Below, one piece after another: positions 18,312-27,866 of a stretch of DNA of 64,000 nt (position 1 is the first letter of the stretch; each line of letters begins with the position of its first letter). The notes under the pieces were generated by a model. That model saw only the letters and a program-made list of their open reading frames with translations, was not told where the DNA came from and searched no databases. The stretch spans positions 163,621 through 227,620 of the forward strand of contig NZ_JAJHUO010000005.1 of the NCBI RefSeq assembly GCF_020859565.1. Reading direction: 5' to 3'. Source of the DNA: Saccharothrix luteola (lineage in GTDB: Bacteria; Actinomycetota; Actinomycetes; Mycobacteriales; Pseudonocardiaceae). The translations under genes and the position numbers were made by a program.

Positions 18312-18860
18312 ATGGCCGGTGTGTGGACCATCGCGGGAACCCTGAGCCCCTTGCCCGTGCTCGACCGACTCGACCTGGTCGCCGACCCGGTCGCCGCGGC
18401 GGTGAGGTCGATGGCGGACGGCGCGCGGCTCGCGGTCGCGGAGATCGACCCGGCGCTGGCGGACACGGCCGAGTTCTGCGCGCACTACGGCTCGCCCTTG
18501 GCGGCGTCGGCGAACTGCGTCGTGGTCGCGGGCAAGCGCGGCGAGACCGTCCGGTACGCGGCGTGCGTGGTGCTGGCCACCACGCGCGCGGACGTGAACG
18601 GGGTCGTCCGGCGGCGGCTGGACGCGCGCAAGGCGTCTTTCGCGCCGATGGACGACGCGGTGTCGCTCAGCGGCATGGAGTACGGCGGCATCACGCCGAT
18701 CGGCCTGCCGGAGGACTGGCCCGTGCTGCTGTCGCCCGAGGTGGCGGCGGCGCCGGAACTGGTCATCGGCAGCGGCATCCGGGGCAGCAAGATCCTCGTC
18801 CCGGGCGAGGTGCTGGCGAAGCTGCCGAGCGCCGAGGTCGTGGAGGGCCTGGCCCGCTAG
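18312..18860 (+). CDS. YbaK/ProX-type aminoacyl-tRNA deacylase domain protein
   Basis: A 182-residue single-domain protein. ANCVVVAGKRGETVRYAACV, RRRLDARKASFAPMDDAV and MEYGGITPIGLPEDWPVLL match the YbaK/aminoacyl-tRNA synthetase-associated fold that clears mischarged tRNAs (Cys-tRNA(Pro) or Ala-tRNA(Pro)). The GGITPIG loop characteristic of the family is present. Start ATG 18312; GTG 18321 is possible. It is divergent from the MerR gene, and its promoter must lie in the same short gap. Its stop shares the palindromic CTAG with the opposing TetR stop. Confidence 0.85.
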   Translation: MAGVWTIAGTLSPLPVLDRLDLVADPVAAAVRSMADGARLAVAEIDPALADTAEFCAHYGSPLAASANCVVVAGKRGETVRYAACVVLATTRADVNGVVRRRLDARKASFAPMDDAVSLSGMEYGGITPIGLPEDWPVLLSPEVAAAPELVIGSGIRGSKILVPGEVLAKLPSAEVVEGLAR

Positions 18861-19357
18861 GTCGCCAGCGCCCGGTCGAGCACCTCGCGCGCCTGGTCGT
18901 GCGTGAGGTGCCCGATGAGCACGTGCGTGGTGAGGCCGTCGGCCAGCGCCAGCACCGTGCGCGCCCGCGCGCGGTCGCCGAGGAGCCTGGTGAACATGTC
19001 CTCGAGGTCGGCGTAGCTCGCGCGCAGGACGGGCGCGAGCGCGGGGCTGACGGCCGCCTGCGCGACGAACGCGAGCCACACCCTGGCTTCGGCGCGCTCG
19101 GGCAGCGCGACGGCGCGTGCCGCCTCGGCCGCGGTGCCGCCCGCCCGGCCCAGGACTCGCTTGCCGACCTCTTCCAGCGCGAACCGCAGCATCTCGTCCT
19201 TGGTGCGGAAACACCGCTGCACGGCGCCCATCGAGACGTCCGCGCGCGCCGCGACGTCCCTCAGGGTCACGCCTTCGAGGCCGCGCTCGTCGGCGAGCAG
19301 GAACACCGCGTCGGTGATCCGCCTGCGCCGGGATTCGTATTCGACCTGCTTGGGCAC
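18857..19357 (-). CDS. TetR family transcriptional regulator
   Basis: A 166-residue protein beginning with GTG (VPKQVEYESRRRRITDAVF). The TetR HTH is DVAARADVSMGAVQRCFRTK at about residues 36-55. The C-terminal helical ligand domain is ordinary. It is divergent from the amidase gene, and a perfect palindrome lies between the two (19370-19389), so it likely represses both itself and the amidase. No Shine-Dalgarno sequence precedes the GTG, which may be leaderless. Confidence 0.9.
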   Translation of the reverse strand: MPKQVEYESRRRRITDAVFLLADERGLEGVTLRDVAARADVSMGAVQRCFRTKDEMLRFALEEVGKRVLGRAGGTAAEAARAVALPERAEARVWLAFVAQAAVSPALAPVLRASYADLEDMFTRLLGDRARARTVLALADGLTTHVLIGHLTHDQAREVLDRALAT

Positions 19358-19369
19358 CTGTGGATAGTA

Positions 19370-19389
19370 TCCGATGCACTTGCATCGGA
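19370..19389. promoter_or_regulatory. TetR operator candidate
   Basis: TCCGATGCACTTGCATCGGA is a palindrome with perfect 9-bp arms around a 2-bp centre. It lies 13 bases from the TetR start and 12 bases before the amidase start, in the only space the two divergent promoters can occupy. Symmetry is seen; binding is inferred. Confidence 0.7.
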
Positions 19390-19400
19390 ACGGGGGCGTC

Positions 19401-20774
19401 ATGTGGGACTGGACGGCGGCGGAGCAGGCCGCCGCGGTGCGATCGGGCCGCGTCACGGCGGTCGCGCTGGTGGAGAGCCACCTGGAGCGGATCGCCGCGG
19501 TGAACCCGGTGGTCAACGCGATCACGCGGCTGGTGGCCGAGCAGGCGCTGGCCGAGGCGGCGGAGGTCGACCGCGACGGCGCGCGCGGGCCGTTGGCCGG
19601 TGTGCCGTTCACGGTGAAGGAGAGCATCGCGATCGGCGGCGTGCCGACGACCCACGGCGCGGTGCGGTTCAAGGACTTCGTGACGCCGCTGGACGCGCCG
19701 CCGGTGGCGCGGCTGCGCGCGGCGGGCGCGATCCCGATCGGGCACTCGAACATGCCGACGCTCACGTTGGCCGGCGTGCACACGCGCAGCGAGCTGTTCG
19801 GCGACACCGTCAACCCGTGGGACCCGGCCGTCACGCCCGGCGGGTCCAGCGGCGGTGACGGGGTGGCGGTGGCGACCGGGATGGCGGCGTTGGGGCTGGG
19901 CAACGACGCCGGCGGCTCGGTGCGCATCCCGGCGGCGTTCTGCGGCGTCGCCGGGTTGAAGCCGACCTGCGGGCGGTTCCCGGCCGACCACCGGCTCGGT
20001 CCCGACGACCCGCCGCTGGGCGCGCAGCTGTTCGTGGTGGACGGGCCGCTCGCCCGGACCGTCGGGGACCTGCGGCTCGCGTTCGAGGCGTTGGCCGGCA
20101 CGTCGCCGCGCGACCCGAGGGCGGTGCCCGTGCCGTTGACCGGGCCGCCGCTGCCCCGCCGGGTCGCCGTGGTCGCCGATCCCGGCGGCACGGGTGTCGA
20201 CCCGGTGGTGCGGGCCGCGGTCGAGGACGCCGCCGGCGTGCTGTCGGACGCCGGGTACGAGGTGGTCGAGGCGGACGTGCCGGTGCTGGACGAGGCGTTG
20301 TCGGCCTACGGGAGCATGCTGATGACCGAGTTCACGCCGAGCTGGCCGGTGGTGCGGACGTTGCTCGGCCCGGAAGGGCACCGGTACATCGAGATGTCGA
20401 TGGCGAAGACCGGGCCGGTGGACGTCGCGGAGTACGTGCGGCTCACCGGCGTGCTGCTGGGCGTGAAGCGGGCGTGGGCGGAGTTCCTGGCCCGCTTCCC
20501 GCTGGTGCTAGGGCCGGTGTTCACCGCGCGGGCGCCCGAGCCAGGCCTGGAGTCGCGCTCGCGCGAGGGGCACGACCTGGTGACCGGCGCGATGCGGCTG
20601 TGCACCGCGACGAGCTTCGCGGGCCTGCCCGCGGTGGCCGTGCCGACCGGGGTGGTCGACGGGCTGCCGGTCGGCGTGCAGCTGATCGGGCAGGCCTACC
20701 GCGAGGACGCGTGCCTGGACGCGGCCGAGGTGCTGGAGCGGGTGATCACGCCGCGTACTCCCGCAGGAAGCTGA
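19401..20774 (+). CDS. Amidase (amidase-signature family)
   Basis: A 457-residue amidase-signature enzyme from ATG 19401 (MWDWTAAEQAAAV). The Ser-cisSer-Lys triad is visible: Lys73 in VPFTVKES, cis-Ser149 in TPGGSSGG and nucleophile Ser173 in NDAGGSVRIPAAF. The 24-residue spacing of the two serines is the family norm. Substrates of the family range from aryl and aliphatic amides to Gln-tRNA; with no gatB/gatC neighbours, a catabolic amidase controlled by the adjacent TetR is likely. The end overlaps the opposing LOG-like gene by 29 bases. An in-frame ATG at 19374 lies inside the operator and is not used here. Confidence 0.92.
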   Translation: MWDWTAAEQAAAVRSGRVTAVALVESHLERIAAVNPVVNAITRLVAEQALAEAAEVDRDGARGPLAGVPFTVKESIAIGGVPTTHGAVRFKDFVTPLDAPPVARLRAAGAIPIGHSNMPTLTLAGVHTRSELFGDTVNPWDPAVTPGGSSGGDGVAVATGMAALGLGNDAGGSVRIPAAFCGVAGLKPTCGRFPADHRLGPDDPPLGAQLFVVDGPLARTVGDLRLAFEALAGTSPRDPRAVPVPLTGPPLPRRVAVVADPGGTGVDPVVRAAVEDAAGVLSDAGYEVVEADVPVLDEALSAYGSMLMTEFTPSWPVVRTLLGPEGHRYIEMSMAKTGPVDVAEYVRLTGVLLGVKRAWAEFLARFPLVLGPVFTARAPEPGLESRSREGHDLVTGAMRLCTATSFAGLPAVAVPTGVVDGLPVGVQLIGQAYREDACLDAAEVLERVITPRTPAGS

Positions 20775-21813
20775 CGGCCTCGTCGGCGTCGTCGGTCACG
20801 AGGATCCAGCGCTCGGCCTCCCGGCCGCGGGCCAGGCGGCGCACCAGCGGCGCGGCCGGCACCTCGTCCACCCAGAAGTCCTCGCCCAGGAACACCATCG
20901 GCGCGGCCGGGCCGACCGAGCCGTAGTGGTTCTGGCAGTAGTCCTGGAAGACCTCCTGCACGGTGCCCGCGCTGCCCGGCGTGTAGATGATGCCGCCGGT
21001 GGCGACGGTCAGCAGGCCCTCCTCGCGCACCGAGTTGGCGAAGTACTTGGCGTGCAGCTCGCACGCCGGGTTCGGCGGCTCGTGGCCGTAGAACCAGGTC
21101 GGGATGCCGATCGTGCGCGGGCGGTCGGAGGTGGGCAGGTCGGTGGGGCAGGCGGCGATCCAGCGGCCGATGGACTCGGGGTCGCCGCCGAACGCGGGCG
21201 CCTTCGCCAGGTCCGTCAACGTCGGCTCGTCCACGCCGATCCGCACGCCCAGCGGCACGGCCTCCATCACGCCCGGACCGCCGCCGGTCAGCACGGTGAA
21301 CCCGGCTTCGCCGAGCGCCGCGCCGAGCCCCACCGCCCGCCGATAGCCCTCCGTGTCGCGGCCGAGCGCGTGCCCGCCCATCACGGCGACCGGCCGTTCG
21401 GGCAGCGCGTCCGCCAACGCCTCGGTGATCGCGTGGTCGTGCAGGCGTTCGGCGAGCGCGTGCAGCGGGTCCGGGTTGTGGCCTTGGGCGCGGCTGTGCC
21501 GGTAGATCAGGGCGTCCGGGGTGTCGGCGTAGGACAGCGGGTCGTCCGGGTCGAAACCGGCGAACAGCTCGGCCGGCGTGTAGAGCCGCGACCGGTACAC
21601 GTCGTAGGGCAGGCCGGGGATGGTCGGGAACACCAGCGCCCCGGCCGCCGCCGCGCGTCGTTGGGCCAGCGGCGAGAGCGTGCAGCCGAGGAACAGCGCG
21701 CCGTCCATGGGGACGCGCAGGTCCTCCTCGCCCAGGTCGAGCCCGACGAGGACGGCGTGCCTCAACTCGGTGGCCGCGCGGACCTGGTCGAGGTCGGTGT
21801 ACTCGGTGCGCAC
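20746..21813 (-). CDS. LOG-like Rossmann-fold nucleotide-binding protein
   Basis: A 355-residue protein. The second half carries the LOG/DprA-like Rossmann features: VAVMGGHALGRDTEGYRRAV, TVLTGGGPGVMEA and, late, IIYTPGSAGTVQEVFQDY, a variant of the PGGxGTxxE phosphate-binding motif. An N-terminal ~130-residue part has no obvious family. The LOG family includes cytokinin-activating phosphoribohydrolases and many proteins of unknown role; the PGSAGT variant and the extra domain make hydrolase activity uncertain. The start at 21813 has no better alternative. Its end overlaps the amidase gene tail-to-tail by 29 bases. Confidence 0.82.
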   Translation of the reverse strand: MRTEYTDLDQVRAATELRHAVLVGLDLGEEDLRVPMDGALFLGCTLSPLAQRRAAAAGALVFPTIPGLPYDVYRSRLYTPAELFAGFDPDDPLSYADTPDALIYRHSRAQGHNPDPLHALAERLHDHAITEALADALPERPVAVMGGHALGRDTEGYRRAVGLGAALGEAGFTVLTGGGPGVMEAVPLGVRIGVDEPTLTDLAKAPAFGGDPESIGRWIAACPTDLPTSDRPRTIGIPTWFYGHEPPNPACELHAKYFANSVREEGLLTVATGGIIYTPGSAGTVQEVFQDYCQNHYGSVGPAAPMVFLGEDFWVDEVPAAPLVRRLARGREAERWILVTDDADEAVSFLREYAA

Positions 21814-21842
21814 CGGCGCAGCCTACGGGCGAGCGTCGGACT

Positions 21843-21926
21843 CCCGTCGCGCCGACGTCGTACCCGGGGTGCGCGAACGTGGGGCTCTCGCGAGAGTCCT
21901 ACGTTCAGAGGTGGTGGGTTCGACCC
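21843..21926. repeat. ~22-bp palindromic-unit array, locus 3 (single hairpin)
   Basis: Between the LOG-like gene and purU, both on the minus strand. GAACGTGGGGCTCTCG (21875-21890) is followed at once by CGAGAGTCCTACGTTC (21891-21906): a 16-bp near-perfect palindrome with no loop, made of one unit of the array family in each orientation. It should extrude or terminate transcription coming from purU. Confidence 0.6.
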
Positions 21927-22805
21927 TCAGAAGATGACGGTCTGGTTGCCGTGCACCAGGACGCGGTCCTCCAGGTGCCACCGGAGACCGCGCGACAGCA
22001 CGACCTTCTCGATGTCACGCCCCTTGCGCACCATGTCGTTGACGGAGTCGGTGTGGTCCACCCGGATCACGTCCTGCTCCACGATCGGGCCCTGGTCGAG
22101 GTCCGCGGTCACGTAGTGGCACGTCGCGCCGACCAGCTTCACGCCCCGGCTGCGCGCCTGGTGGTACGGCCGCGCCCCGATGAACGACGGCAGGAAGCTG
22201 TGGTGGATGTTCAACGCCCGCCCGGCCCAGTCCGCGCACAGCTCGGCGGGCAGGATCTGCATGAACCGCGCCAGCACCACCGCGTGCGGCCGGTGGGCGT
22301 CCACGAGCTGCCGCAGCTGCGCGAACGCCGCCGCCTTGCCCTCCGGGTCGTTCGCCGGGAACGGCACGTGGTGGAACGGGATGCCGTGCGCCCTGGTGAT
22401 CCCGGCCAGGTCGGCGTGGTTGCCGATGACCGCGGACACGTCGACGTCCAGCTCGTGCGACGCCACCCGGCCCAGCAGGTCGTACAGGCAGTGGCCCTCC
22501 TTGGACACCAGGATCACCACCCGCCTGCGCTCGCCCGAGTCGGCGACCCGCCACGAGCCGGGACGCGCGCCCAGCTCGCGGGCCACCTCGGCGAACCGGA
22601 CCCGCAGCTCGTCCACGTCGAACGGCAGCGAGTCGGCCCGGACCTCCTGGCGGGTGAAGAACCAGTTTGTGGTCGGGTCGGTGTGGTAGGCCGCTTCGAC
22701 GATCCAGCCACCGTGCTCGGCCAGGAACGAGGAGATCCGGGCCACGATGCCGGTGCGGTCGGGGCAGCCGAAGGTGATCACGTAGCGTCGTTCAGGCAGA
22801 GGCAC
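21927..22805 (-). CDS. purU: Formyltetrahydrofolate deformylase
   Basis: A 292-residue protein of standard PurU length. The N-terminal ACT domain (YVITFGCPDRTGIVARISSF) senses Met/Gly in known members. The C-terminal formyltransferase-fold domain has ALNIHHSFLPSFIGARPY (Asn and His of the catalytic triad) and VTADLDQGPIV (catalytic Asp). It hydrolyses 10-formyl-THF to THF and formate, balancing one-carbon pools and supplying formate for PurT. GTG start at 22805. It stands alone on the minus strand, 12 bases after the isomerase-like gene. Confidence 0.95.
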   Translation of the reverse strand: MPLPERRYVITFGCPDRTGIVARISSFLAEHGGWIVEAAYHTDPTTNWFFTRQEVRADSLPFDVDELRVRFAEVARELGARPGSWRVADSGERRRVVILVSKEGHCLYDLLGRVASHELDVDVSAVIGNHADLAGITRAHGIPFHHVPFPANDPEGKAAAFAQLRQLVDAHRPHAVVLARFMQILPAELCADWAGRALNIHHSFLPSFIGARPYHQARSRGVKLVGATCHYVTADLDQGPIVEQDVIRVDHTDSVNDMVRKGRDIEKVVLSRGLRWHLEDRVLVHGNQTVIF

Positions 22806-22817
22806 GACCGGAAGTAT

Positions 22818-23552
22818 CTACGGTCGCGGCAGCCCGTCCAGCAGGGACCGGTCACCCGATGTGATGGCGCCGCTCGGCCTGCCCCACGCCGCCCGGTAGA
22901 CCGCGTCGGCGGTCCCGGCCACGGTGGCGTCCTCGTCGGTCCCGGAATCGGTGATCGGGCCGACCTGCGGCGGCTGACCCGGCGTGAGCCGGAGCTCCCA
23001 GGCGCGGCTCGCGTCGGCGGCGTGGAACAGCACCCGCCCCGTCCGCGCGATCGGCCTGCGCCGGGCGCCGGTCGGCAGCATCCGGGTCAGGAACTCGTCC
23101 ACCCCGTCGGCCGCGAACTCGACGTCGAACAGCAGGGACGGCACGTCCGCGCCGTGCCGGGCGTGCTCGGCGTCGAGCCGGTGGATCGCGGTCTCGTGCG
23201 CCTGCCGGCGTGACCAGAAGCCGAAGGTCTTCGGCCCGACGAACGTCCACGCCGGCGTGTTCGACGTGGAGCCGAGCAGGGTGTCGGCCAGCTCGTCGAC
23301 CTTCTTGTCCCACCAGTCGAGCAGCTCGTCCCAGTCGGCGGGGCGGTCCTCGGGCTTGACCCAGTCCCCGTCGGCCGGCGTGTGCAGGGCCCGCAACGCC
23401 CACGAGTGGACCATCGCTATGTGGTCGACGAGGCCCCGGACCGTCCAACCCGGACAGGTGGGCACCTGCGCCTCGGGCCCGGCGGCGACCGCGGCGGCGC
23501 GCAGTGCGGAGGCCTGCGTCTTGATGTGCTGCACGAAATCGGCGTGGTCCAC
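22818..23552 (-). CDS. Maleylpyruvate isomerase-like mycothiol-dependent (DinB-fold) protein
   Basis: A 244-residue protein from GTG (VDHADFVQHIKTQASALR). PTCPGWTVRGLVDHIAMVHS and RRQAHETAIHRLDAEHARHG contain the His/Glu/His metal ligands typical of the mycothiol-dependent maleylpyruvate isomerase N-terminal (DinB-like) domain. A C-terminal domain ends with RLTPGQPPQV and TVAGTADAVYRAAWGR, the usual MDMPI C-terminal layout. With mshA in the same window, mycothiol would be available. The true substrate of most such proteins is unknown. Short spacing to purU suggests co-transcription. Confidence 0.85.
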   Translation of the reverse strand: MDHADFVQHIKTQASALRAAAVAAGPEAQVPTCPGWTVRGLVDHIAMVHSWALRALHTPADGDWVKPEDRPADWDELLDWWDKKVDELADTLLGSTSNTPAWTFVGPKTFGFWSRRQAHETAIHRLDAEHARHGADVPSLLFDVEFAADGVDEFLTRMLPTGARRRPIARTGRVLFHAADASRAWELRLTPGQPPQVGPITDSGTDEDATVAGTADAVYRAAWGRPSGAITSGDRSLLDGLPRP

Positions 23553-23562
23553 TCCGCACAGC

Positions 23563-24366
23563 CTAGGGACTGACCACGTCCCAGGACAGGGTGATCTCGC
23601 CGAGCCGCCACCGCTTCCGGTCGTCCAGCACCGGCCAGCCGCGCTCGGCCAGCAGCCGCACGGACTCCACCCAACGCGCACGCGGACCGTAGGGGGCGAA
23701 AGGCGCGCACGTCGCCCAGCACGCGTCCAGCTCGGAGAGCAGGGCGTGCACCTTCTCGCCGGGCACGTTGTGGTGGATCAACGCCTTCGGCAGCCGCTCG
23801 GCGAGGTCACCCGGGGTCTCCAGGTCGGCGGGCAGGCAGGAGAGCGTGAACGTCCGCGGCCCTTCCGAGGTCAACGCGACCCAGCAGCAACGGCGCCCGA
23901 TCTCGTCGCACGTGCCCTCGACCAGCACGCCGCCGGGCGCGAGCCGGCCGACCATGGTGTCCCACGCCTCGGCCGCCTGCTCCTCGGTGTACTGCCGGAG
24001 CACGTTGAACGCGCGCAGCAGCAACGGGCGCGCGCCGGCCAGCTCGAACCCGCCGCGCCGGAAGTCGAGACCTGGCGGGTCGGCGACCTCCTTGCCCGCG
24101 GCCACCCGGTCGGCGTCGAGTTCGAGGCCGAGCACGCGGACGCCCGGGTTCACGGCGCGCAGCCGTGCCGCCATCTCGACGGTGGTGATCGGCGAGGAGC
24201 CGTACCCGAGGTCGACCACCAGCGGTTCGGGCGCGGCGAGCAGGTCGCGGTAGGTGTGCGCGACCCACCGGTCGACCCGGCGCAGGCGGTTCGGGTTGGT
24301 GGTGCCCCTCGTGGGCAGGCCGAGCGCACGCGCCCGGCCCGCGGCTAGGCGCGGCGTGCGAGCCAT
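23563..24366 (-). CDS. Class I SAM-dependent methyltransferase-like protein
   Basis: A 267-residue protein starting MARTPRLAAGRARALGLPTR. The SAM-binding strand appears as LVVDLGYGSSPITTVEMAAR, with LGLELDADRVAAG as motif II and APGGVLVEGTCDEIGRRCC as the post-SAM strand. The CDEIGRRCCWV segment after motif III is distinctive and is shared, to my memory, with Rv0480c-neighbouring actinobacterial proteins of unknown target. It overlaps the upstream DUF2505 gene by 22 bases, so the two are co-transcribed. Confidence 0.8.
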   Translation of the reverse strand: MARTPRLAAGRARALGLPTRGTTNPNRLRRVDRWVAHTYRDLLAAPEPLVVDLGYGSSPITTVEMAARLRAVNPGVRVLGLELDADRVAAGKEVADPPGLDFRRGGFELAGARPLLLRAFNVLRQYTEEQAAEAWDTMVGRLAPGGVLVEGTCDEIGRRCCWVALTSEGPRTFTLSCLPADLETPGDLAERLPKALIHHNVPGEKVHALLSELDACWATCAPFAPYGPRARWVESVRLLAERGWPVLDDRKRWRLGEITLSWDVVSP

Positions 24367-24839
24367 TCGGCGGTGAACTCGGATTCCTTGTCGAGCAGCA
24401 GCGAGACCTGTTCGGCGATCATCGCCTCCAGCTTGCCGCCCATGATCGGGATGCCCACCTTGACCTGACCCGTGAGGGTGAGTTCGCTCCCACTCGCGGT
24501 GTCGGCGAGCGTGATCGTGCCGTCCAGGCGGCCCGGGACGCCGTTCAGCGTCACCTCGACCGTGCCCGCGTAACCGGCCTCGGTCCACGACTCGGCGCGG
24601 TCGATGACGAGGTCGCCGCCGAGCAGGCCGCGGGCCACCGACGGCAGCTTGTCGGCGGGCACACCCTGCTTGAGCTGGTAGGACGTGCTCTGCTCGGTCG
24701 TGGTGAAGGCGACCAGCTCCGGGTTCGTGCCGCCCAGTTCGGCGAGCCGGTCCCGCAGGTACGTCTGGTCGACCAAGGCTGCGTACACGTCCCGCGCCGG
24801 CCAGCGGGACGTGGTTCGGTGCTCGATGCGGCGTGCCAT
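24345..24839 (-). CDS. DUF2505 (START-like) protein
   Basis: A 164-residue protein (MARRIEHRTTSRWPARDVYA) of the DUF2505 family, which has a START/SRPBCC-like fold predicted to bind a hydrophobic ligand. GQVKVGIPIMGGKLEAMIAE is the conserved C-terminal signature. In mycobacteria the same family is divergent from murB (Rv0481c-Rv0482), as here: only 25 bases separate the two start codons, so both promoters must be intragenic or overlapping. Confidence 0.85.
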   Translation of the reverse strand: MARRIEHRTTSRWPARDVYAALVDQTYLRDRLAELGGTNPELVAFTTTEQSTSYQLKQGVPADKLPSVARGLLGGDLVIDRAESWTEAGYAGTVEVTLNGVPGRLDGTITLADTASGSELTLTGQVKVGIPIMGGKLEAMIAEQVSLLLDKESEFTAEWLARRA

Positions 24840-24864
24840 GTCGCGGAGGCTACCGTTCACGGTC

Positions 24865-25947
<1,083 letters not shown>

Positions 25948-26043
25948 TCGGCCACCTGATCGAACCGCCGATCGGGTGACGCGGTGTGACGAATCCTCAC
26001 TCCACGCGTTTCATGGAGGTAGGGGCACCTGTTGGAGGTCGTC

Positions 26044-27006
26044 ATGGCCTACCCCGACGACGATCGAGCGGACGTCAGGCCGATCAAGAAGCTGGTTGAG
26101 GACGATTTCCTGAGCCGGCCCGGTGTGGTGGGTGTCGACCTCGGCGAGAAGACCGTCGGCGGCCGGGCGACCGGCCGGCTGGCGATCGTCGTGTTCGTCC
26201 GCCACAAGGGCCGCGCCGCGCAGTTCGCCATCCCGCCGGACGTTCTGGGTGTGCCGACCGACGTGGTCGAGGACACGTTCTGGCCGCACCACACCATCGC
26301 CTCGCCCGAGGGCGTGAGCGGTGCGGAGCGGCACGAGTCGTTGGCCGGCGGCATCGGGATCGGGCCGAGCCGGGCGATCCGGTTCGTGCCGCCGGACGTG
26401 CCGGAGGTGGACGACTACGTGGTGGCCGGGACGCTGGGCGCGCTGGTCACGCCGCGCCGCAGGAGCACGGTGATGGCGTTGACGTCGTTCCACGTGGCCT
26501 GCGTGGACGACGCCTGGGCGGTCGGCGACCCGATGGTGCACCCGTCCCGCGTCGACGGCGGGCACCCGGTGCGCGACCGGGTCGGAGTGCTGGCGCGGGC
26601 GGCGTTGTCGGCGAAGGTGGACGCCGCCGCGATCACGCTGACGACACCGCGCGTGCGGCCGGAGGTGGTGGGGTTGGGCGCGGTGACGGGTGCCGCGCGG
26701 GCGCGGGTCGGTGACCGGGTGCGCAAGCGCGGTCGGACCACGGCGGTCACGGAGGGCGTGGTGGCGTCGACGGACGCGGCGATCACGCTGGACTTCGGGG
26801 TGCAGCTGGGCGTGCGGACGCTGTACGACCAGATCCGGATCGAGACGCCCCGGTTCGCCGACCACGGTGACTCGGGCGCGGTGCTGCTGGACGACGCGAA
26901 CCGCGTGGTCGGGTTGTACTGCGGCGGGAGCCCGGACCGGGGGTTCGCGAACCCCATCGGTCCGGTGCTCGACCAGCTGGACGTGGAACTGCTGACGTCG
27001 GGGTGA
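26044..27006 (+). CDS. Trypsin-fold (S1-like) peptidase domain protein
   Basis: A 320-residue protein from ATG 26044, six bases after GGAGG. No signal peptide is visible, so it is probably cytoplasmic. FADHGDSGAVLLDDANRVVG matches the Ser region (GDSG) of chymotrypsin-like proteases, and LTSFHVACVDDAWAVGD looks like the His region. An Asp is plausible in between but not certain. The N-terminal part (VGVDLGEKTVGGRATGRLAI) resembles bacterial proteins of unknown role with a trypsin-like domain. Either a cytoplasmic protease or a binding fold that kept the motifs. Confidence 0.7.
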   Translation: MAYPDDDRADVRPIKKLVEDDFLSRPGVVGVDLGEKTVGGRATGRLAIVVFVRHKGRAAQFAIPPDVLGVPTDVVEDTFWPHHTIASPEGVSGAERHESLAGGIGIGPSRAIRFVPPDVPEVDDYVVAGTLGALVTPRRRSTVMALTSFHVACVDDAWAVGDPMVHPSRVDGGHPVRDRVGVLARAALSAKVDAAAITLTTPRVRPEVVGLGAVTGAARARVGDRVRKRGRTTAVTEGVVASTDAAITLDFGVQLGVRTLYDQIRIETPRFADHGDSGAVLLDDANRVVGLYCGGSPDRGFANPIGPVLDQLDVELLTSG

Positions 27007-27044
27007 TGCCGTTCGGTGGTCCTGTGCGGTCTGGTCTGGTCCGG

Positions 27045-27776
27045 TCAGGCCCGGTGCACCCGTGAAGCTGACGCTTGCGCGCGGGGCTTGAGGACGATCT
27101 GGTCCAGGTTGACGTGCGGCGGCCTGGTCACCGCGAACGCGATCACGTCCGCCACGTCGTCCGCGGTGAGCGGCGTCACGCCCTGGTAGACGGCCGCGGC
27201 CCGGTCGGCGTCGCCGTCGAACCGGTTGACGGAGAAGTCGGTCTCGACCATGCCGGGCAGGATCTCGGTCACGCGCACGGGTTGGCCGAGCAGCTCGCCG
27301 CGCAGCGTGCGGTGCAGCGCGGACTGGGCGTGCTTGGCGGAGGTGTAGCCCGAGCCGTTGTCGTAGGCCTCGTAGGCGGCGACGGAGGTGACGGTGACGA
27401 CGTGCCCGTCACCGGAGGCGATCAGCTTCGGCAGCAGGCCCTTGGTGACGCGCAACGTGCCGAGCACGTTCGTCTCCCACATCCACCGCCAGTGCTCCTC
27501 GTCGGCTTCGGCGACGGTGGCGAGGCCGCGCGCGCCGCCGGCGTTGTTGACCAGCACGTTCGCCGCGGGGATGGCGTCGAGGAAGGACTCGACCGACGAG
27601 GCGGAGGTGACGTCCAACTCGACCGCGGCGCCCTCGATCTCATCCGCGATAACCTTGAGGCGGTCGACCCGCCGGGCGCCGAGCACCACGTGGAAGCCCT
27701 CGGCGGCGAGCCTGCGGGCGGTGGCCTCGCCGATGCCCGCACTGGCTCCGGTCACGACTGCGATAGGACGGTTCAC
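27045..27776 (-). CDS. Short-chain dehydrogenase/reductase (Rv0484c-like)
   Basis: A 243-residue classical SDR. The cofactor loop is VVTGASAGIGEATARRLAAE, followed by NNAGG, catalytic Ser in VTVTSVAAYEAYDNG and YTSAK with the Tyr-xxx-Lys pair. ARRVDRLKVI after the second strand suggests NADP preference. Closest in arrangement to Rv0484c, a clade-wide neighbour of mshA. Substrate unknown. GTG start at 27776. Confidence 0.9.
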   Translation of the reverse strand: MNRPIAVVTGASAGIGEATARRLAAEGFHVVLGARRVDRLKVIADEIEGAAVELDVTSASSVESFLDAIPAANVLVNNAGGARGLATVAEADEEHWRWMWETNVLGTLRVTKGLLPKLIASGDGHVVTVTSVAAYEAYDNGSGYTSAKHAQSALHRTLRGELLGQPVRVTEILPGMVETDFSVNRFDGDADRAAAVYQGVTPLTADDVADVIAFAVTRPPHVNLDQIVLKPRAQASASRVHRA

Positions 27777-27866
27777 ACCGGGAATCCTAGGCGTGGGACG
27801 CGCATGTGACGCGGATCACTCGCACCGGGAGTCGAGTGGGACGTCCTTCGATCAGGAGGTCGTAAC

